Shown: positions 1 through 9,017, counted from the stretch's first letter. The stretch: DNA of 64,000 nt from Halosimplex halophilum (GCF_004698125.1 NZ_ML214297.1:2144891-2208890), one strand, 5' to 3'. Program-made: numbers and translations. Notes: generated by a model not told the origin, from the letters alone.

Positions 1-297
1 CCGTCGGAGCTGCTCAACGAGAAGGTCGACGCGGACCGGGACCCCTACCACGTGCTGGGCGCCTGCAACCCGGCGATCGCCGACAGAGCGCTCGACGCGA
101 CGGACGGCAAGCTCGGCGCACTGATGCCCTGCAACGTCGTCGTCTGGGAGGAAGAGCCGGGCGTCCAGCGCGTCTACCACGTCTCGATCATGCGCATCGC
201 TCGGCTCGTCGGGATGGCCCCCGACGACGAGGAGATGGCGGACATCGTGGCCGAGACCGGCGCGATCGTCGACGAGGCCTTCGAGAACCTCGGGTGA
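1..297 (+). CDS. DUF302 family protein, C-terminal part (5' end outside window)
   Basis: The reading frame is open from the first base, so the gene begins before the window; 98 codons remain before TGA at 295-297. The visible sequence has the hallmarks of DUF302: an LGACNP stretch, then LMPCNVVVW, then a conserved VSIMRIARLVGM segment and a helical tail. DUF302 proteins are small soluble alpha/beta proteins, usually near 130 residues, so roughly a quarter is missing. No role is established for the family. Upstream neighbours cannot be seen; the next gene is separated by 141 bases that hold its own TATA-like box, so the two are probably not co-transcribed. Confidence 0.85.
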   Translation, partial: PSELLNEKVDADRDPYHVLGACNPAIADRALDATDGKLGALMPCNVVVWEEEPGVQRVYHVSIMRIARLVGMAPDDEEMADIVAETGAIVDEAFENLG

Positions 298-438
298 CCG
301 CGACGGCCCGTCCGCGGCGACGGCCACCGCGCCGACCGGGGACACCGACCGCTCCGTGTCCCGCTGGTTTCGCGGAGTTGCCGAACCTGAAGCCGTGAGA
401 ACATTTTTATGTGAGCGGCGTGCGACCGTCGAGATACG

Positions 439-1830
439 ATGCGTCCCCGAAACGCCTTCCCCTCCGATAGCCCCAGCCTCGGCCGTCTTCGCCGGGCGGT
501 CCGCCGCCTCGGCGCCGTGGCCGGGAGTCTCCGTCCGCGTTCCGCCCGCGAGGCGGCCGACGCGGCGGCGTACGTCGCTCTCGTCGCCGCCGTCGTCGTC
601 GCCGGCTACCTCCAGGGCGGCATGACCGTCGTCGTCGCGGTCCCGACCGTCCTCGGGATCGGGCTGGGCAGTATCGCCGTCCTCCAGGCCGTGATGGCCT
701 GTCTGTCCGTCTCGGGCATGTTCGGCTGCTCGGCGCTGGCCCTGTTCGGCCAGCGCGCCGTCGAGTGCGACGACCGCCGCCCGGCGACCGGCCCGACCGT
801 CACGGCCGTCGTCCCCGTCCACCGCGACGCCGCCGTCCTCGACCGCAGCGTCGAGAGCCTGCTCGCCGGCCGCTACGAGGACCTGCGGGTAGTCGTCGTC
901 GCCGAGCCCGACGACGACGCGTCGATCGAGCGCGCCCGCGAGTACGCCGCCCGCGAGGAACGGGTCGACCTGCTGGTCAACACCCGCTACCCCGGCAGCA
1001 AGGCCGGCGCCATCAACTACGCCGCCGAGGCGACCGACTCGGAGTACCTGGCGGTCTTCGACGCCGACGAGCGGGTCGACCCCCGATTCGTCTCGACGGC
1101 CGTCGCCCGGCTGGACGACTGCGACGTGGTGCAGGGCCGGACCGTCCCCGAGCCCGACGGCCTCGTCGAGACGGTCGCCTACTACGAGTCGGTCGTGCTG
1201 GGCGACCTGAGCAAGCGGCTGCTGACGCTGGTGACCGACTTCACGATGGCCGCCAGCCGGACCGTCGTGATGCGCCGGTCGGCCTTCGAGGCCGTCGGCG
1301 GCTACGACCCCGCGATGCTCACCGAGGACTACGCCTTCGCCTTCGACTGCTACGAGGCCGGCCTCGACGTCGAGGAGGTGCTCTCGCAGGCCTCGACCAT
1401 CGAGGGCGCCCACTCCGTCGCCGACTGGTGGGGCCAGCGCAAGCGCTGGATGACCGGCTACGCCCAGACGCTCCACGACCTCGTGGCCGAGTGTCGCTCC
1501 CCGCGCAACTACCGGACGCTGCTCGCCCCGCTGCTCTGTGCGGGCTCGGTGCTGGGCAACGTCTTCATGCTCTCGCTGGTCTCGAAGGCGGCCGTCCTCG
1601 TCGTCAGCGGCGCGGCGACCTGGCTCGCGCTGCCGGTCGCGACGCTGGCCGGCGCCGCGCTCGCGCTGCGGGTCAGCGACGCCCGCCGCGACCGGGTCGA
1701 CGACGTGGGTCTCGCGTGGCTCGCGACGCCGCTCGTCCTCCCGCTGTACAGCCTCGTCGGCATCCGCGCCGCCGTCGCCTACCTGTTCACCTGGGACGGC
1801 GAGTGGTACAGCGTCGCCAAGGGCGTCTGA
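439..1830 (+). CDS. Membrane-bound family 2 glycosyltransferase
   Basis: A 463-residue protein with two hydrophobic segments near residues 42-58 and 62-105, a GT2 catalytic domain (VVPVHRD near 123, the metal-binding FDADE near 210, TEDYAF near 300, and QRKRWMTG near 340) and further membrane helices after residue 365. The D,D,ED,QxxRW order is that of processive GT2 enzymes such as cellulose and hyaluronan synthases, which extend a polysaccharide from a nucleotide sugar on the cytoplasmic face and may export it. The product cannot be told. The ATG at 439 lies about 33 bases after the AT-rich box CATTTTTATG (402-411), which fits a leaderless transcript and decides the start. No partner polysaccharide genes adjoin it. 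Confidence 0.88.
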   Translation: MRPRNAFPSDSPSLGRLRRAVRRLGAVAGSLRPRSAREAADAAAYVALVAAVVVAGYLQGGMTVVVAVPTVLGIGLGSIAVLQAVMACLSVSGMFGCSALALFGQRAVECDDRRPATGPTVTAVVPVHRDAAVLDRSVESLLAGRYEDLRVVVVAEPDDDASIERAREYAAREERVDLLVNTRYPGSKAGAINYAAEATDSEYLAVFDADERVDPRFVSTAVARLDDCDVVQGRTVPEPDGLVETVAYYESVVLGDLSKRLLTLVTDFTMAASRTVVMRRSAFEAVGGYDPAMLTEDYAFAFDCYEAGLDVEEVLSQASTIEGAHSVADWWGQRKRWMTGYAQTLHDLVAECRSPRNYRTLLAPLLCAGSVLGNVFMLSLVSKAAVLVVSGAATWLALPVATLAGAALALRVSDARRDRVDDVGLAWLATPLVLPLYSLVGIRAAVAYLFTWDGEWYSVAKGV

Positions 1831-1917
1831 CCGCCCGGACGGCGGCCGACCACGGCCGAACCGGCCACCGCTCCACCGGCGGCTGCGAGTCGCCGGTCGA
1901 CACCCGCGGTCCGGCGG

Positions 1918-2511
1918 CTATGCCACGTCGTCGAACCCCCACTCGTCGGCCCGCTCGGCGGCCTCCTCGCGGGCCTGCTCGCGGATCGCCTCGATCTTCT
2001 CGGCGTCGTCGAGGAACGCCTCGACCGCGCCCTGCTGGCGCTCGCCGGCGTCGCCACCGGCGTCGTCGCCGTTCGTCGCCTCGGCGGCATCCCCGCCGCG
2101 CCCGTCCGACAGGCGAGCGGGCGGCGCGGCGTCGCGGGTCCGGTCGGCCAGCGCCTGGTCGCCGGCGAGCCGTTCCGCGGCCATGCCGGGCGGGACGCGG
2201 AAGCTCGTCCGGTCGTGGACCGGGGCCAGGTCCGCTGGCGCGAGCGCGAACAGTTCGAGCCGGTACGGTCCCTCGGCGGCCAGGTCGGCCAGCGCCGGCG
2301 GGCCCGCGCGGTCGGTTCCGGTGTGGTAGGCGACGACCGGGACGCCCGCGCGGAACGTGAGGACGCCCCGGCCGCGCCCGTCGAGCAGGAGCGCGTCCTG
2401 GGGCTCGAAGACGGCGTAGCCGGTGAGTTCCCGGTCCAGGGCGTCGACGAGGACGGTCCGCGGGTCCGCGACGACCCGCGACCGCAGCAGGCGGCCCTCT
2501 GGCAGCTTCAT
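1918..2511 (-). CDS. Conserved haloarchaeal protein coupled to a MinD/ParA ATPase
   Basis: This 197-residue acidic protein starts at an ATG that overlaps the stop of the upstream ATPase gene (ATGA), so the two are translationally coupled. Residues 1-100 look like a compact beta-rich domain (VLVDALDRELTGYAVF, LLLDGRGRGVLTFRAG); residues 130-197 are charged, low-complexity and partly helical (a run of EKIEAIREQAREEAAERADE type). I do not recognise a domain with a known activity. Coupling suggests that it is a partner or effector of the ATPase in positioning or polarity, as partner proteins commonly accompany MinD paralogues. That role is inference. The end converges with the glycosyltransferase across 87 bases. 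Confidence 0.8.
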   Translation of the reverse strand: MKLPEGRLLRSRVVADPRTVLVDALDRELTGYAVFEPQDALLLDGRGRGVLTFRAGVPVVAYHTGTDRAGPPALADLAAEGPYRLELFALAPADLAPVHDRTSFRVPPGMAAERLAGDQALADRTRDAAPPARLSDGRGGDAAEATNGDDAGGDAGERQQGAVEAFLDDAEKIEAIREQAREEAAERADEWGFDDVA

Positions 2512-3281
2512 GGCGACTCGGGGACGACCGCGCTGCGGAACCGGTCGGCGACCGCCCCCGAGTCGCCGTCCCGGACCGACAGCGTCGCCGCCGCCTCGCG
2601 GTAGGCGCGGGCGGGCTCGCTGTCCGGGGCGTGGGCGAGCAGGGGCCGCCCGTTCCGCCGGGCCGCCCGCACCCGCTCGCTGGCCGGCACCGTCGCCAGC
2701 GTCGGCCCCTCGAAGTAGCGCTCGGCCTTCGGGGCGATGCGCTCGATGGCGTCCGCGTCGCGCACCTTGTTGAAGACGATCCCCGCCGTCTCGGTCCCGT
2801 AGGAACTGGCGTACTCCTGGACTTTCAGCCCGTCCGACAGCGCGGGGATCGTCGGTTCGAGGACGACCACGACCCGGTCGGCCAGCACGACCGGGAGGAC
2901 CGCGGCCCGGGAGGAGAGGGTGGCCGCCGAGTCCAGCAGGAGTACGTCGGTGTCGGCCGCCAGCGCCGCGACCACCTCGCGCAGGCGTGCGGGGTCGGCG
3001 GCCTCGAAGTCCGCGAGGTTCGTCCCGCAGGGGACGACATCCATCCCGTGGCGCTCGTAGACGGCCGCCTCGACGGGCGCGCCCCCCTCGACGAGCACGT
3101 CGTGCAGCGTCGTCTCCACGTCGGCGAGGCCGGCGTGGAAGAGCAGGTTCGCCATCCCCATGTCGGCGTCGACGACCGTCACGTCGTACTCCTCGGCCAG
3201 CGCCATCCCCAGCGCGAGCGTGCTCGTGGTCTTGCCGGTCCCCCCTTTCCCGCTGGCGACCGCGAACGCCTCGACCATCAT
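2508..3281 (-). CDS. MinD/ParA-family P-loop ATPase
   Basis: A 257-residue ATPase with the deviant Walker A motif GKGGTGKTTS at residues 11-20, the switch I region VVDADMGMANLLFH near 36-49, LLLDSAATLS as Walker B/switch II near 115, and FNKVRDAD near 170 for base recognition. This is the MinD/ParA/SIMIBI fold; members dimerise on ATP and set positions of division, chemotaxis or DNA cargo. Haloarchaea carry several MinD paralogues, some affecting motility and cell shape rather than division. No MinE or ParB relative is nearby; the only partner is the coupled downstream gene. Two consecutive Met codons (3281 and 3278) are both possible starts. The specific paralogue cannot be named from this window. 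Confidence 0.9.
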   Translation of the reverse strand: MMVEAFAVASGKGGTGKTTSTLALGMALAEEYDVTVVDADMGMANLLFHAGLADVETTLHDVLVEGGAPVEAAVYERHGMDVVPCGTNLADFEAADPARLREVVAALAADTDVLLLDSAATLSSRAAVLPVVLADRVVVVLEPTIPALSDGLKVQEYASSYGTETAGIVFNKVRDADAIERIAPKAERYFEGPTLATVPASERVRAARRNGRPLLAHAPDSEPARAYREAAATLSVRDGDSGAVADRFRSAVVPESP

Positions 3282-3484
3282 CCCGGGGTGGTTCCCCCTC
3301 CCTCAAAAACGTTCGGACCGGCGACAGGTACGGGCGATCCAGTTCGGACAGCACTCGAACAGCGGTCCGCGCTCCAAGACAGTGTGACGATGTGAGTCAA
3401 CACCACCGTCTTCCGTGGTCGGCACCCACATTTAGATCCACGTTCGTCCGCGGTGGACTTCACAGCGAATGTGGAGAGTACCCA

Positions 3485-3805
3485 ATGCAAACCGACAGTG
3501 CGGTCACCACGACCGAAGAACTACTCACTGCCGTCGCTGATCCGAGGCGGCGCAGGATACTTCGCTACCTCCGGGACACGGACGGGGAAGCGATATCGGT
3601 CGAGGAGTTGACGGACGCACTGGCGGACGGCTGCGACACGGCCGCCGAGCGGGACCAGCTCCGCGTCAGCGCCCAGCACGTCCACCTGCCGAAACTGGCC
3701 GACGCGGGGATCGTGGTGTTCGACCCCCGGTCGGGGACCGTCCGCTACGCCGGCGACGAGCGCGTCGCGGCGCTTTTGGAGTTCGTCGCGGCGGAACTGG
3801 AGTAG
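3485..3805 (+). CDS. Small winged-helix DNA-binding protein (DUF7344 type)
   Basis: A 106-residue protein with a single ArsR/winged-helix-like domain: helices around TEELLTAVADPRRRRILRYL (a typical start of these domains), a recognition region SVEELTDALADG, and a wing containing LPKLADAGIVVFDPRSGTVRY. The layout matches the small haloarchaeal HTH proteins grouped as DUF7344. There is no sensor or metal-binding domain. It is presumably a local transcription factor; its target is unknown. The ATG at 3485 was chosen because homology to the domain begins right after it, whereas the open frame upstream to 2987 only mirrors the ATPase gene on the other strand. Its end lies one base from the end of the convergent TrmB-like gene. 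Confidence 0.75.
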   Translation: MQTDSAVTTTEELLTAVADPRRRRILRYLRDTDGEAISVEELTDALADGCDTAAERDQLRVSAQHVHLPKLADAGIVVFDPRSGTVRYAGDERVAALLEFVAAELE

Positions 3806-3806
3806 C

Positions 3807-4601
3807 TCAGTCGCGGGCGCCGTCGAGTTGCCAGGTGAATATCGCACGGAGGACGACGACGAGGCTGTTGGTCTCGCCGGCGCCCCAGATGGCGGTCTCG
3901 TCGCGCGGTTCGAGCGGTCGGTCGCCCTCGCCCTCGACGAGGACGCTCACGAGCGCACGCTGCTGGTCGACCATCAGCAGGCGGCCGGCGGGCATGTCCG
4001 ATCCGACCCAGATCGAGTCAAACGTCTCGATGCCGGGAACCCGTTCGTCGAGGACCGCACCGACGGAGTCGGAGAGTCCCGACACCCGGATCGAGACGCC
4101 GCGGTCGCTCGCGGCGGCCAGGCGGTCGACGACCTCGTCGGTCAGCAGCGACTCGACGGTCATGAAGACGACCTCCTCCTCCGCGTCGTCGAGCAGTTCG
4201 AGTACTCGTTCGGTCACCGTCTCCCGGCCGGTGACCGTCCAGACGCCGCGTTGCTCGTCGGCGCGGTCGACGGGTTCGACCGCGTCGAGCGCCTCGGTCA
4301 GTCGCTCGACGCGGTGGCGGTAGTACCGCTCGAAGTGGCGCGCGCCCGTCGACGCCGAGACGGGCCAGAAGCGCTTGGGCGTCGACTGGCGCACGTCGAC
4401 CAGCCCTCGGTCCCGTAGCTCGGCGGCGGCGTCGTAGACGCGCGTCCGCGGCACGTCGGCCACGTCGCTCACGTCCTGGGCCGTCCCCTCGCCCAGTTCG
4501 ACCAGCGCCACGAACGTCCGCGCGGCGTAGGTACTCAACCCGAGTTCGGTGAGCGTGTCGATCGCGACGGCGCGAGCCGCCGGCGATGCGTCCTGAGCCA
4601 T
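3807..4601 (-). CDS. TrmB-family transcriptional regulator (leftward copy)
   Basis: A 264-residue protein with an N-terminal winged helix (LGLSTYAARTFVALVELGEG, then VADVPRTRVYDAAAELRDRGLV) followed by a coiled linker near residues 95-120 and a PLD-like TrmB C-terminal domain. TrmB proteins sense sugars or metabolites and repress or activate sugar genes. The start at 4601 is preferred over the longer open frame to 4757 because the HTH family begins here. A perfect inverted repeat, CCACTACC-4-GGTAGTGG (4616-4635), lies 14 bases upstream, a good place for autoregulation. It is a paralogue of the rightward gene at 4953, with matching PRTRVYDA recognition helix. Confidence 0.87.
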   Translation of the reverse strand: MAQDASPAARAVAIDTLTELGLSTYAARTFVALVELGEGTAQDVSDVADVPRTRVYDAAAELRDRGLVDVRQSTPKRFWPVSASTGARHFERYYRHRVERLTEALDAVEPVDRADEQRGVWTVTGRETVTERVLELLDDAEEEVVFMTVESLLTDEVVDRLAAASDRGVSIRVSGLSDSVGAVLDERVPGIETFDSIWVGSDMPAGRLLMVDQQRALVSVLVEGEGDRPLEPRDETAIWGAGETNSLVVVLRAIFTWQLDGARD

Positions 4602-4952
4602 TGGTGTTCTCGAAACCACTACCGGAGGGTAGTGGGGCACGCGGCGACAGCGTGGTTGGGACCCTACTGGTTGCCGCGTGCCATCGGATCGTTCGGTACC
4701 CTCCCATATAGTGATGTTGTGATTATTTGGGTGAACAAGCTGGCGGCCGGGAGGCACCGACGACCCGCCGAGCGGTCGCAGCCCGACCGGATGGATCGCC
4801 GTACGGGTCCAGAACCCGATAAATCGGTCGGGAGAGCGGCGTCGAACGACGGCAGCGACGGGAGGCCGGGAGTTGCCAAGGACAAGTGGTTTTCACGTGG
4901 AGTGGTTACACTGACGATAGTGACCGGGCGACCGGCGCTAGGTTGGGACCCT
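4602..4952. other. Divergent intergenic region between two TrmB-like genes
   Basis: This 351-base stretch holds no convincing gene. It contains the inverted repeat at 4616-4635 and two exact copies of the 13-mer GGTTGGGACCCTA, at 4654-4666 and 4941-4953. The second copy ends on the first base of the rightward start codon. An AT-richer part at 4706-4733 may carry a core promoter. The shared 13-mer on both sides suggests that one protein controls both genes. Confidence 0.6.
4616..4635. promoter_or_regulatory. Candidate operator: perfect 8-bp inverted repeat upstream of trmB-like gene
   Basis: CCACTACC and GGTAGTGG are separated by GGAG. The repeat sits 14 bases before the ATG of the leftward TrmB-like gene, where a bound protein would block transcription initiation of a leaderless or short-leader message. 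The two TrmB-like genes flanking it are the obvious candidates for the binding protein. No TrmB-type consensus known to me matches exactly. Confidence 0.45.
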
Positions 4953-5768
4953 ATGGATGATATCTCGAATACGGACGAGGCGATCGAACTGTTACAGGGC
5001 CTCGGGCTCAAGGAGTACGAAGCGAAGGCGTTCGTCGCGCTGACGCGGTTGCCCCAGGCCACGGCCAAGGAGATAAGCGAGGTCTCGGAGGTGCCCCGCA
5101 CCCGCGTCTACGACGCGGTGCGCGTGCTGGAGACGAAGGGGCTGGTCGAGATCCAGCACGCCAACCCCCAGCAGTTCCGCGCGGTCGACATCGACGAGGC
5201 CGCCGAGACGCTCCGGGCGGAGTACGAGACCAAGACCGACTCGCTGCGGGAGGCGCTGGAAGGCATCGAGCCCGCCGGCGACACCGACGAGGCCGACGGC
5301 ACCCACGAGGTCTGGTCGCTCACCGGGCGCGCGGCCATCGGCAACCGGACCAGACAGCTCCTCGGGGAGGCCGACGAGGAGGCCGTCCTGATCCTCGGCT
5401 CCGAGGCGGTAGCCACGGAGTCGTTGTTCGACTCGCTCGCGTCCGCCGAGACCCGGGACGCCTCGATCGTCGTCGGGACGGTGACCGAGACGCTGCGGGA
5501 CCGGGTCCAGGCGGCCCTCCCCGACGCCGAGGTGTTCGTCTCCGAGCTGGAGTGGCTCCGCGGGTCGGCCCTCGACGAGGACATCGAGATCACGCGCATC
5601 CTGCTGATCGACCGCTCGACGATCCTGATCAGCACGACCCACGGGTCCGACGAGGAAGCCGACGAACAGGCCGTCTTCGGCCGCGGGTTCGACAACGGCC
5701 TCGTCACCATCGTCCGACGCCTGATGGCCACCGGCCTGCTGCCCGTCGACGACCCCGGCACCGACTGA
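4953..5768 (+). CDS. TrmB-family transcriptional regulator (rightward copy)
   Basis: A 271-residue regulator with the winged-helix region at residues 8-75 (LLQGLGLKEYEAKAFVALTR, then VSEVPRTRVYDAVRVLETKGLV), a short coiled segment near 90-110, and a TrmB C-terminal domain with VWSLTGRAAIGNRTRQLLGE and a final LVTIVRRLM helix. It is clearly paralogous to the divergent gene at 3807-4601. The ATG at 4953 is chosen because the HTH starts there; upstream in-frame codons to 4632 have no homology and include the regulatory repeats. The next gene downstream, a secreted GH5 glycosidase in the same direction, is 133 bases away and is a reasonable regulatory target, though that is inference. Confidence 0.87.
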   Translation: MDDISNTDEAIELLQGLGLKEYEAKAFVALTRLPQATAKEISEVSEVPRTRVYDAVRVLETKGLVEIQHANPQQFRAVDIDEAAETLRAEYETKTDSLREALEGIEPAGDTDEADGTHEVWSLTGRAAIGNRTRQLLGEADEEAVLILGSEAVATESLFDSLASAETRDASIVVGTVTETLRDRVQAALPDAEVFVSELEWLRGSALDEDIEITRILLIDRSTILISTTHGSDEEADEQAVFGRGFDNGLVTIVRRLMATGLLPVDDPGTD

Positions 5769-5901
5769 CCGGCCGACGGACGGACCCCGGCCGCTTCGAC
5801 GGACCGGCGCCGTTTCACGATGTGGGAACGGTGTGTTTCAACGATCGTGACGTTTCAGTCGGGACCGGTATTACGGTGACGGCTTTCGTCTGCAAGGTCG
5901 C

Positions 5902-7569
5902 ATGACACCTGCGAACGAGGGTCGCGATTCCGACGGGGGACAGGCACGGAACGGCGGGCGGACGGCGACCAGGCGGGGCGTGTTGCGCGCCGCGGGCGCC
6001 GGGGCCGCGGGCGTCGCGCTCGGCGGGATCTCCGGTACCGCTGCGGCCGACGAGGGGACGCCGCCGCGGCTACACACAGAGGGCAAGTGGGTGCGAGACG
6101 CCGACGGCGAGGCGGTCAGGCTGCGCGGCCTCGCGACGGCGTCGATGGGGTTCTACGAGGTCGAGGACACCCACCCGAAGACGCCGACGGAGGTCGTCGG
6201 CTGGGCGAGCGACCCGGCCCGCGGCTGGTACCCCAACGTCGTCCGCCTGCCGGTCACCCAGTGGGACGTGGACCAGCTTGGCGTCGACGCGTTGGTCTCG
6301 GACGTGCTCCGGCCGGTGGTCGACCTGCTGGGCGAGCGGGGCACCTACGCGATGATCGACTACCACCTCATCCGCCCCTACACCGAGGCCGCCTCCGAGG
6401 ACGCCGGCTACGACACCAGCCCGGACGAGATCGTCCGGAACTTCTGGGGCGGCGTCGCGCCCGCGTTCGCCGACGACGAACACGTCCTCTACGAGCTGTT
6501 CAACGAACCGACCTACCCGATCTTCTGGAGCGACAACGGCGAGAACGTCGAGAGCCCCGAGGCGGAGTGGCTGCTGTGGCGCGAGACCGCTCAACCGTGG
6601 GTGGACATGGTCCGCGAGGAAGCCCCGGAGACGCCCATCGTCATCGGGTCGCCCAGCTGGACCTCCCGGACGAACTTCGCCCCGGAGTACCCCTTCGAGG
6701 GCGAGAACCTGGTCTACGCCGCCCACATCTACCCGGACAACGGCCAGCCCGACGAGTTCGACGACACCTACGGCGCGCCCGCCGAGGACGTGCCCGTCTT
6801 CGTCACCGAGTTCGGCTGGGACCCCTACAGCGACGGCCTCGACTACGGCACCAACACCGACTGGGGCCAGCCCTTCCGCGAGTGGGTCGAGAGCTACGAC
6901 AACATGGGGTGGGCCGCCTGGTGTTTCGACGACTCGTGGGCGCCGGCGATGTTCGACTCCCCCGGCGCGGGCGGCGCCGACGACTGGACGCTACGCTCGG
7001 CGCCCGAGGAACACGGCGGGTTCGTCCGCCAGTGGCTCGCCGAGACCTCCGAGGAACCCATCGCGCGTCTCGTACCGGGCAAGACCCAGGCCACGGAGGG
7101 CGACTGGGTCCAGTTCGAGGCCCGCGACGCCTCGGGCGCGGACAGCCACGTCTCCGGCCTGGAGTGGGACCTCGGGAACGGCGCCGCCGGTGAGGGCTGG
7201 TGGGTCGACGCCCAGTACGACGACCCCGGCCAGTACGAGGTACAGTTGACCGCGACGAACGACGCCGGCGAGTCGACGACCCACGGGCTGGCGATCACGG
7301 TCACCGAGCTGACCGACAAGGTCGCGAAGGCCGACCCGGGCGCGACCGACGTGGAGGTCGACGAAGCCGTGGCGTTCGAGGCCCGCGACACCACCGGCGA
7401 CGACCGCTGGGTCGACGCGCTCGCGTGGGAGTTCGGGGACGGGGCGACCGCCGAGGGCTGGTGGGCCTCCCACGCCTACGAGGCCGCGGGGACCTACACC
7501 GTGGCGCTCACGGCGACGGACAACACGGGCCACTCGACGACCCACGAGGTCGAGATCACCGTCGAGTGA
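5902..7569 (+). CDS. Secreted GH5 glycoside hydrolase with two PKD-like domains
   Basis: A 555-residue protein. Residues 24-50 form a Tat signal (TRRGVLRAAGAGAAGVALGG ending at AAADE). Residues 55-370 are a GH5 (beta/alpha)8 catalytic domain: the acid/base is the Glu of LFNEP and the nucleophile the Glu of VTEFGW. Two PKD-like domains follow (about 375-465 and 470-555; WDLGNG and WEFGDG motifs). GH5 enzymes of this type cut beta-1,4-glucans (cellulase) or related polymers outside the cell; the exact substrate is not decidable. A TATA-like GGTATTACGG (5867-5876) lies about 30 bases before the ATG, so a leaderless start is likely. It is related in domain logic to the glycosidases at 54-64 kb but lacks their shared module. 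Confidence 0.9.
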   Translation: MTPANEGRDSDGGQARNGGRTATRRGVLRAAGAGAAGVALGGISGTAAADEGTPPRLHTEGKWVRDADGEAVRLRGLATASMGFYEVEDTHPKTPTEVVGWASDPARGWYPNVVRLPVTQWDVDQLGVDALVSDVLRPVVDLLGERGTYAMIDYHLIRPYTEAASEDAGYDTSPDEIVRNFWGGVAPAFADDEHVLYELFNEPTYPIFWSDNGENVESPEAEWLLWRETAQPWVDMVREEAPETPIVIGSPSWTSRTNFAPEYPFEGENLVYAAHIYPDNGQPDEFDDTYGAPAEDVPVFVTEFGWDPYSDGLDYGTNTDWGQPFREWVESYDNMGWAAWCFDDSWAPAMFDSPGAGGADDWTLRSAPEEHGGFVRQWLAETSEEPIARLVPGKTQATEGDWVQFEARDASGADSHVSGLEWDLGNGAAGEGWWVDAQYDDPGQYEVQLTATNDAGESTTHGLAITVTELTDKVAKADPGATDVEVDEAVAFEARDTTGDDRWVDALAWEFGDGATAEGWWASHAYEAAGTYTVALTATDNTGHSTTHEVEITVE

Positions 7570-7620
7570 GGTCGCCCGGCTCGCGCCCGGGCGGATCGTG
7601 AGCGGGGCCGCGACCGGCGA

Positions 7621-8934
7621 TCAGTCCCCGGCGGCCGCGGCGTCGACCCCGACGCTCGCGCGGGTGCGGTAGAGCCGCTCGGCGAGCGCGACCGACGCCA
7701 GCGCGAGCGCGACGAAGACGACGAAGCCGGTGGCGTAGCCCGACTCGCCGAAGCTATCGACGAACAGCCCCAGCACCGGCGGGACGACGAACCCGCCGAA
7801 CGCGCCGAGCCCGCCGACCAGCCCCGAGGCGCCGCCGACGGCCTCCGGGACGTACTTCGGGACGAGCTGGAAGACGGCGGCGTTGGCGACGCCGACCCCG
7901 ACGGCCAGGCAGACGGTCGCCCCCAGCGCGGTGCCGTAGGTGCGCGTGACGACGAGCCCCAGCGCCGCGAGGCCGACGACGACGAAGCTCCCGACCGCCG
8001 TCACCTCGCCGCCGATCCGGTCGCTGAGGTACCCGCCCGGCACCCGCAGGATGGCCGCCGGCAGGGTGAAGGCGACGGCCGTCAGCGCCCCGGCTCCCTG
8101 GACGCCCATCCCGTGGATCGCCGTCCAGTAGGTCGGCAGCCACACCGTCAGCGCCAGGAAGCCCCCGAAGGAGGTGAAAAACAGCGCCACGAGCGCCCAC
8201 GTCCGCGGGATCGCCGCCGCCTCGCGGATCGAGGCGAACGCGTCGCCGCCCGGGAACAGCTCCTGGCCGTACGCCTCGGCCCGCTGGCGTGCCTCGTCGG
8301 TGTCGAGGCCCTGCTCGCGCAGCTGAAAGGAGGGCGGGTCGACCGCCAGCGCGGCGTAGGCGACCGTCCCGACGAGGAGGAACGCGAACCAGACGAGGTA
8401 GGCGGTCGTCAGCCCGAGCGCCGACAGCGCGACGGGGAGCAGGAGCGTGAACAGCCCCGGCGAGCTGTTGCCTAGCCCCGCGTACACCGCCAGTACCGTC
8501 CCCTGTCGGTCCTTCGGGTACCAGTAGGCGGTCTGGGTGGTCCCCACGGAGAAGGTGGCGATCCCGCAGCCGCTCAGGGCGCCACAGACGAACACCAGGG
8601 GGTACAGCTCCATCGTCAGTCCCCCGGGATAGCCCGTCACCAGCAGGACCGACAGCCCCGCCATCCCGACGATCGACAGGCCCAGGAGGACTAAAAATGG
8701 CTTGCGCGGGCCGACCTCGTCGACCCACGCGCCGAAGGGGACCCGCAGCAGCGACCCCGTCAGCTGGGGCGCGCCGACGAGCAGCCCGAGCGCCAGCCCG
8801 GACAGCCCCATCGCCGACTCGAACTCCGTCGCGACCGGCCCGTACAGCACCACGCCGGCGAAGCCCACGAAGAACCCCAGGGTCGCCGACACCAGCCCCC
8901 GGCGCGAGCTGCCACGTATCCGATGCACGCTCAT
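7621..8934 (-). CDS. narK: NarK-type nitrate/nitrite transporter (MFS)
   Basis: A 437-residue, 12-helix major facilitator protein. The first helix pair is followed by a loop with the MFS motif FGAWVDEVGPRKP, and the second half carries a glycine-rich signature GGASGLVGGLGAFGGFVVPP typical of the nitrate/nitrite porter family. It would import nitrate or exchange it for nitrite across the membrane for assimilation or respiration. The start at 8934 (MSVHRIRGSS) is preferred over the longer frame to 9024, since the family begins there and the extension covers the promoter. A CGAA-N4-TTCG box at 9018-9029 upstream points to control by the anaerobic regulator NarO. No nitrate reductase gene is in the window. 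Confidence 0.88.
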   Translation of the reverse strand: MSVHRIRGSSRRGLVSATLGFFVGFAGVVLYGPVATEFESAMGLSGLALGLLVGAPQLTGSLLRVPFGAWVDEVGPRKPFLVLLGLSIVGMAGLSVLLVTGYPGGLTMELYPLVFVCGALSGCGIATFSVGTTQTAYWYPKDRQGTVLAVYAGLGNSSPGLFTLLLPVALSALGLTTAYLVWFAFLLVGTVAYAALAVDPPSFQLREQGLDTDEARQRAEAYGQELFPGGDAFASIREAAAIPRTWALVALFFTSFGGFLALTVWLPTYWTAIHGMGVQGAGALTAVAFTLPAAILRVPGGYLSDRIGGEVTAVGSFVVVGLAALGLVVTRTYGTALGATVCLAVGVGVANAAVFQLVPKYVPEAVGGASGLVGGLGAFGGFVVPPVLGLFVDSFGESGYATGFVVFVALALASVALAERLYRTRASVGVDAAAAGD

Positions 8935-9017
8935 ACGGAGTCGGAAATAGTACGACCGTAATTTTGTTCCGATCTGTCTCGCAAATACTGCATCGCTCCG
9001 CGGCATCCTGGAGTGAT

